Origin: Gemmatimonadales bacterium
GTDB taxonomy: Bacteria > Gemmatimonadota > Glassbacteria > GWA2-58-10
Length of the DNA: 38,052 nucleotides
NCBI GenBank assembly: GCA_024278175.1
Contig: JAJRTS010000097.1
Location: forward strand, 1 to 38,052
Reading direction: 5' to 3'
In this document: positions 33,815 to 38,052 of the stretch, in pieces
Numbering within the stretch: the first letter of the stretch is position 1
Layout of the letters: every line of letters starts with the position of its first letter
The notes under the pieces: generated by a model
Databases searched by the model: none
The model's input: only the letters and a program-made list of their open reading frames with translations
What the model was told of the DNA's origin: nothing
Translations under genes and position numbers: made by a program

Positions 33815-35302
33815 ATGAGCACCCTGAACGTTGGGCCGGTTCTCGATGGGAAGGAGCAACATGAGGCGGGAGGCGGTCTGCACCAGGTGGTCAATCCGGC
33901 CACCGGCGCGGTGATCGCCCGGGAGGCCTGCTGCAACTCCTACTCAATCGGCCGGATCGTGGAATCGAGTATGAACGCATTCGAGTCCCCGGCCTGGAGG
34001 AACATGGCTGCGGCCGGGCGCGGGAATCTGCTGCTGAAGCTGGCGGATCTGGTAGAGGAAAACGCCGGCGAACTGATCAGGCTCGAACTGCTCGATACCG
34101 GTAAACCGGCCACTCAGCTTAAAGACGGGGAAATCCCTCTTACCGCGTCAATTATCAGATTTTACGCCGGCGCCGCGGACAAGATCGAGGGCAGGGTGAA
34201 ATCCACCACGGAAGGAGGATTCCATCTGACAATGTACGAGCCTTATGGCGTGGTTGCCGGTATCCTGCCCTGGAACTACCCACTGGTTAACGCCGCCCTG
34301 AAAGTAGCCCCGGCCGTGGCCGCGGGCAATGCGATAATTCTCAAGCCATCCGTGGAGACTCCTCTTTCCTGTGTCGCCTTTGCCAGGCTCTGTCGCGAGG
34401 CAGGTTTTCCGCCGGGGATTGTCAATGTCGTACTGGGGTCCGGCTCCAGCGCCGGAGCCGCACTGGTGGAACATCCCGGGGTGAAAAAAATATCATTCAC
34501 CGGCTCCACCGGGGCCGGCCAGGTTATTCAAAAGCAGGCCGTGGAGCAGATGAAAACCGTGAACCTCGAGTTGGGAGGTAAAAACGCGATCCTGGTTTTC
34601 GCCGATGCCGACCTGGACCGGGCCGCTGATGCTGCTATTTTCAGCGGGTTTGTCAATGCAGGGCAACTGTGTGTCTCTTGTTCCCGGCTGCTTGTGGAGG
34701 AAACCGTGGCGGAGCGGTTTGAATCGATCCTGCTGGAGAAGATGAAAAAAGTGATCGTTGGAAAGCCTGAAGCCCCCGATACGCTGATCGGACCGATGAT
34801 TACCAGGTCTCAGTATGAAATCGCCCTGCGGTATCTGGCGGAGGCGCCGGGGGAGGGTTGCAGGGTATTGTGCGGGGGGGGAAAGCTTGATCTGCCGGCG
34901 CCGCACGACAAGGGATTCTGGCTCGAACCCACATTACTCTCCGGCGTAAAGCGTGGGATGAAAGTGGCGGTCGAGGAAATTTTCGGTCCTGTTTTGAGCA
35001 TTATGACTTTCAAGGATGAAGCGGAAGCGGTGGAACTTTCCAATATGGTGATCTACGGTTTATCCGGTTCGCTGTGGACAGGCGATGGAGAACGCGCCCT
35101 GCGGGTAGTCAATGCGCTCGATACCGGGTTGATCTGGGTCAACTGCATGTTCATCGGCTATCCACAGATCCCGCTCCCGCCGCACAAGATGAGCGGTACC
35201 GGGGTCGAGCTTGGATTCGAAGGTCTGCTGGCCTATTGCAAAAGAAAAAGTACCGTACTGGGTTATGACCGGGGAGCACCCGTGGGATGGAACCTCAAAT
35301 GA
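33815..35302 (+). CDS. Aldehyde dehydrogenase (NAD(P)-dependent)
   Basis: 495 residues, full length. The motifs are LPWNYPL (Asn154), ILKPSVETPLS (Lys177), FTGSTGAGQ, LELGGKNA (Glu252), NAGQLCVSCS (catalytic Cys286) and EEIFGPVLS. It belongs to the broad betaine-aldehyde/succinate-semialdehyde group and oxidises an aldehyde to an acid in the cytoplasm. The ATG at 33815 has AAGGGAGA upstream. Its stop overlaps the start of the next gene as ATGA, so it is coupled to the D-threonine aldolase-like enzyme. That enzyme would release an aldehyde, such as acetaldehyde from D-threonine, which fits a joint pathway. Confidence 0.92.
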   Translation: MSTLNVGPVLDGKEQHEAGGGLHQVVNPATGAVIAREACCNSYSIGRIVESSMNAFESPAWRNMAAAGRGNLLLKLADLVEENAGELIRLELLDTGKPATQLKDGEIPLTASIIRFYAGAADKIEGRVKSTTEGGFHLTMYEPYGVVAGILPWNYPLVNAALKVAPAVAAGNAIILKPSVETPLSCVAFARLCREAGFPPGIVNVVLGSGSSAGAALVEHPGVKKISFTGSTGAGQVIQKQAVEQMKTVNLELGGKNAILVFADADLDRAADAAIFSGFVNAGQLCVSCSRLLVEETVAERFESILLEKMKKVIVGKPEAPDTLIGPMITRSQYEIALRYLAEAPGEGCRVLCGGGKLDLPAPHDKGFWLEPTLLSGVKRGMKVAVEEIFGPVLSIMTFKDEAEAVELSNMVIYGLSGSLWTGDGERALRVVNALDTGLIWVNCMFIGYPQIPLPPHKMSGTGVELGFEGLLAYCKRKSTVLGYDRGAPVGWNLK

Positions 35303-36396
35303 GCGAAAAAAGTTTTCGAAAGCAGTTTATCGGTAAAAGTGTGGAGGAACTCGATACGCCTGTCATCGTGGCGGACCTCGATGCCTTGGAAGCCAATCTG
35401 TCTTTGCTTTCCGGATATTTTTCCGGTCGGCACTGCAAGGTTAGGCCGCATTTCAAGTCACACAAGTGTGTAACCATGGCCCGCCGTCAGCTGGCCTGTC
35501 CCAACACCGTCGGCATCACCTGCGCCAAGATTTCAGAGGCGGAAGTGCTCGTTGCAGGGGGGATCGAGGATGTTCTGCTCGCCAATCAACTGATCGGCCG
35601 GAATAAAGTCCGTCGCCTGGCGCGGTTAAACAAGCAGGCCAGGGTACGGGGGGTTGTGGATTCCAGGCAGGGAGTGGACCGGCTCGGCACCGCGGCCAGA
35701 GATGAAGGGGTAACCATCGGCGTGCTGGTGGAGGTGGACATCGGCATGAACCGCTGTGGAGTGCTTCCCGGCGGTCCCGCGCTGGAGTTGGCCGAACTTG
35801 TGGTCCGCACCGGGGGATTGCGCTTTGATGGACTTCAGGGTTACGAGGGGCACCTCGTAACCACCGAAAATTACGAGGAGCGATGCCGGCTGGTCGCAGA
35901 AGCGCTGGCTCCTTTGATTGAAACCAGAAAAGCTATTGAAAACGCAGGTTTAACGGTTTCCATTGTCTCCTCGGGCGGCACGGGCACCTACGATATCACG
36001 GGTAATATCGAGGGTGTGGATGAAGTACAGTGCGGCAGTTATGCATTGATGGACGCCCAGTACAGCAAGGTCCGCCCTGAATTCAGGAATGCCCGTTATG
36101 TGCTGGCCACTGTAATCTCGACCCGGGGAGAAAAAGCAGTTGCCGATGTCGGCTTGAAAGGGATGGGAGCGGAATACGCCGCACCGGTGGTTGAGGGCCA
36201 TCCTGAGGCGGAAGTGCTCTATGTGGCCGAAGAACATACCGTGATCGAAAGCCTGGCGGCCGCGCCGGGAGACCGGATTCGTCTTATTCCCCCCCACGGC
36301 TGTACCACGAATAACCTTTATGAGCGGATGTGGCTGGTACGGCGGGACATTATCGAGGACATCTGGCCGATTGAAGGCAGGGGATGTCTCGAATAA
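35299..36396 (+). CDS. D-threonine aldolase/D-serine dehydratase-like PLP enzyme (DSD1 family)
   Basis: 365 residues from ATG 35299, which overlaps the upstream stop by four bases; ATG 35287 is also in frame. It has the alanine-racemase-type barrel with ELDTPVIVADLDALEANL, the PLP-lysine motif RPHFKSHKC (49-57), VDSRQGVDRLG, VEVDIGMNRCGV, GLQGYEGHL and the C-terminal HGCTTNNLYERM, whose His and Cys match the metal site of the family. Relatives cleave D-threonine or other D-3-hydroxy amino acids to glycine and an aldehyde, or dehydrate D-serine. Which reaction applies is not decidable here. The aldehyde dehydrogenase next to it favours the aldolase reading. Confidence 0.88.
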   Translation: MSEKSFRKQFIGKSVEELDTPVIVADLDALEANLSLLSGYFSGRHCKVRPHFKSHKCVTMARRQLACPNTVGITCAKISEAEVLVAGGIEDVLLANQLIGRNKVRRLARLNKQARVRGVVDSRQGVDRLGTAARDEGVTIGVLVEVDIGMNRCGVLPGGPALELAELVVRTGGLRFDGLQGYEGHLVTTENYEERCRLVAEALAPLIETRKAIENAGLTVSIVSSGGTGTYDITGNIEGVDEVQCGSYALMDAQYSKVRPEFRNARYVLATVISTRGEKAVADVGLKGMGAEYAAPVVEGHPEAEVLYVAEEHTVIESLAAAPGDRIRLIPPHGCTTNNLYERMWLVRRDIIEDIWPIEGRGCLE

Positions 36397-36416
36397 AACA
36401 ACGTCAGGAGGCTTTA

Positions 36417-36884
36417 GTGGCAAGATACATTGAGATCAGCTTTGTGGAAGATAATATTTCAGTGCGGGCCCGGCTCCTGGAGGACGAAATGCCCCGCACG
36501 TGCGCCGAATTGCTTAAACATATGCCTCTGGAAGGCACGGCGACCCATGCCCGGTATTCGGGCAGTGAGTTGGCCCTGCTACTTCCCACCCACATCAGGG
36601 TTGAGCGGGAAAAGGCTACCTGCGCGGTGCTTCCGGGTGATGTGGCCTATGTCTGGCTCAACCGTGATGATCATTACGGGCTGGATGACGATATTTCTGA
36701 AATATGCTGGTTCTACGATCGCGACTCCCAACCCCGGATGTGGGAAGGCCCGCTCCGGGTTAATGTCTTCGCGCACATCGAGACAGATTCCTCCCAGTTC
36801 TATAAAGCTTGCGCGGACACACGCATCTCGGGAGTTAAAAAGGTTGTTATCAAACTTCTGGAAAACCAAGGCGACAACAGATGA
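36417..36884 (+). CDS. DUF3830 family protein (cyclophilin-like fold)
   Basis: 155 residues from GTG 36417, with AGGAGG (36406-36411) five bases upstream; the ATG at 36384 lies within the preceding gene. The sequence VRARLLEDEMPRTCAELLKH then MPLEGTATHARYSGSELALL is typical of DUF3830, which has a cyclophilin-like barrel. The family occurs in catabolic operons and has no proven function. It ends with a TGA overlapping the ATG of the next gene (ATGA), so it is translationally coupled to the 3-hydroxyacyl-CoA dehydrogenase. The role is unknown: perhaps isomerase or metal-dependent hydrolase, or a substrate-binding helper. Confidence 0.8.
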   Translation: MARYIEISFVEDNISVRARLLEDEMPRTCAELLKHMPLEGTATHARYSGSELALLLPTHIRVEREKATCAVLPGDVAYVWLNRDDHYGLDDDISEICWFYDRDSQPRMWEGPLRVNVFAHIETDSSQFYKACADTRISGVKKVVIKLLENQGDNR

Positions 36885-37849
36885 ACAATCCCACAAATGA
36901 CAGTATTGAGAAAGTCGGCCTGATCGGTCTGGGCCTGATGGGCCAGGGTATTGCGAGCAGCCTGATAGCCAACTCTCTGCAAGTTGTGGCATATAGCAGG
37001 AATGGGGCCAGGGGAAAAGAAGCCCGGCGCCATATCGATGAAGCATTAAAACAGCTTTTACAAAGAGAGGTTATTCCGCATTCAGCCGTCTCGGACTGGC
37101 AAAGCCGGTTTACATTTGTCCGGAGTCTTGAAGATTTAAAAGATTGTCCTGTTATTATCGAAACAATTGTGGAGACCCTGTCTTTGAAACTGGATATATA
37201 CGATGAACTTGAATTAGTGGTTCCCGCCAGGACCGTTATCGCCAGCAACACGTCCAGTATTCCAATCTCTCAGCTTCAGCATGGCCGAAAGCACCCGGAA
37301 AGATTCATCGGTATGCACTGGTCCGAGCCGGCGGAAATCACCCGTTATCTTGAAATAATCAGGGGAAAACAGACTTCCGATCAGGCGGTGGACTTGATCC
37401 ATCAACTCGGAGTGCTCTGTGGCAAGGAGCCATCGGTGCTGAATGTCGATATCCAGGGTTTTGTCTCTAACCGCCTGATGTACGCAATGATGAGGGAAGC
37501 CTGCCACCTGGTTGAAACAGGCGTGGCCGATATTGAAACCGTGGACCGCTCGTTTCGCAACGATATCGGCTGGTGGGCAACTATCGCCGGCCCTTTCCGC
37601 TGGATGGATTTAACCGGGATTCAGGTCTATGCCACGGTTATGGAAACTCTGTTTCCTGAGTTGTCCAATTCAAAGAGCCTGCCGAAAATGATGAAAGAAA
37701 AAGTTGAAAGCGGAGCGGAAGGCATTTCGAACAGGAAAGGATTTTATAGCTACACAAAATCCAGTGCCAGGGAGTGGGAAAAAGTCTGGCTGGACTTTAC
37801 TCATGAACTCAGAAAACTCGTTGAGAAATATGAAAAAAGAGTTGAATAG
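36881..37849 (+). CDS. 3-hydroxyacyl-CoA dehydrogenase family protein
   Basis: 322 residues. The N-terminal Rossmann fold has VGLIGLGLMGQGIASSL, the VIIETIVETLSLKLDIYDEL region, SNTSSIPISQL and ERFIGMHWSEPA. The C-terminal helical domain has QGFVSNRLMYAMMREACHLV and DRSFRNDIGWW. This matches the 3-hydroxybutyryl-CoA dehydrogenase/L-carnitine dehydrogenase family, which oxidises a beta-hydroxy group with NAD. Where acyl-CoA members have GxHFFNP, here the motif reads GMHWSEPA, suggesting a non-CoA substrate such as a free hydroxy acid. It overlaps the DUF3830 gene by four bases and is the last gene of the run. Confidence 0.88.
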   Translation: MNNPTNDSIEKVGLIGLGLMGQGIASSLIANSLQVVAYSRNGARGKEARRHIDEALKQLLQREVIPHSAVSDWQSRFTFVRSLEDLKDCPVIIETIVETLSLKLDIYDELELVVPARTVIASNTSSIPISQLQHGRKHPERFIGMHWSEPAEITRYLEIIRGKQTSDQAVDLIHQLGVLCGKEPSVLNVDIQGFVSNRLMYAMMREACHLVETGVADIETVDRSFRNDIGWWATIAGPFRWMDLTGIQVYATVMETLFPELSNSKSLPKMMKEKVESGAEGISNRKGFYSYTKSSAREWEKVWLDFTHELRKLVEKYEKRVE

Positions 37850-37925
37850 AAGCTGTTTCATAACCGGAGTTTTATTTTGACTTTCGTCTAGCGCCGGTAA
37901 TCCCTTAAAACACAACCCCCTGTTT
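37850..37925. repeat. Second copy of the MITE-like repeat (one end)
   Basis: It begins AAGCTGTTTCATAAC (37850-37864) right after the stop codon at 37847-37849. It aligns with the reverse complement of 21072 to about 20990, including CTTTCG and ACAACCCCCTGT. The matching opposite terminal repeat is not seen before the window ends, so this copy is truncated, diverged or continues outside. Confidence 0.7.
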
Positions 37926-38052
37926 CCCCCTGCTATGTGCGTGGTCAAGGGGAAAGTATTTGTAAAAGCTTTGGACTCTGAGTCCAACCAATCTGCTATT
38001 CATGGCCTCCGGTTGAGCGGAGCCATATGCAATTGATTCGAGGTATTACAGA
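37926..38052. other. Window-end intergenic sequence
   Basis: I see no gene. The sequence has a short CAAGGGG-type run that may continue the repeat element, and then unremarkable sequence to the edge. Confidence 0.4.

Noticed and set aside
1-38052. CRISPR array, tRNA, rRNA, phage or plasmid backbone genes
   Set aside because: I found no regularly spaced repeats, no tRNA or rRNA-like segment, and no integrase, capsid or replication gene.

Overview
The window comes from a Gram-negative-type bacterium: it has HME-RND efflux genes, periplasmic or secreted enzymes with signal peptides, and a sigma-54 activator. Base composition is moderately GC-rich and GTG/TTG starts are frequent. The mix of secreted glycosidase-like proteins, a PocR/sigma-54 regulator, a threonine dehydrogenase pathway, a TelA/DUF4178/DUF350 stress module and small dispersed repeats suggests an uncultured, environmental phylum, perhaps of the FCB group. 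That placement is a guess; no rRNA or marker gene is present.

Region 1 (1-230) is the 3' end of an unrecognised gene and a strong bidirectional terminator. Region 2 (304-8132, all minus strand) is an envelope-stress-like block: XpaC-like and TelA genes, then after a 300-bp gap DUF4178, a DUF2617-like protein, a secreted coiled-coil protein, a double DUF350 membrane protein and a membrane-anchored spermidine-synthase homologue. Region 3 (8574-14778, plus) is a heavy-metal efflux block: a small Cys/His secreted protein, a decayed CzcA C-terminus, a PII-like protein, a CzcB/CusB adaptor, a full CzcA/CusA pump and a second PII-like protein. It reads as two tandem RND modules of which the first has collapsed. 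No outer-membrane factor gene is present.

Region 4 (15238-18245) has an XRE-cupin regulator divergent from tdh-kbl, the threonine-to-glycine pathway, with palindromic operators between them. Region 5 (18286-24225, minus) carries a GH20-type glycosidase, a MITE-like repeat, an EamA transporter broken by one in-frame stop, and a secreted transglutaminase-like protein with an FN3-like end. Region 6 (24642-37849, plus) begins with a PocR-domain sigma-54 activator, followed by a 618-bp control region with a good -24/-12 promoter and three copies of a 16-bp motif. Then comes a catabolic run: GH4, GH10 xylanase, amidohydrolase, DUF4091/GH123-like protein, aldehyde dehydrogenase, D-threonine aldolase/D-serine dehydratase-like enzyme, DUF3830 and 3-hydroxyacyl-CoA dehydrogenase. 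The last four are tightly packed, two pairs with 4-bp overlaps. A second copy of the MITE-like repeat starts directly after the last stop codon.

The most interesting items are the PocR/sigma-54 control region with its putative enhancer triplets, the collapsed tandem metal-efflux array with two PII-like proteins lacking the uridylylation tyrosine, and the TelA/XpaC plus DUF4178/DUF350/aminopropyltransferase-like block, whose joint function is not established.
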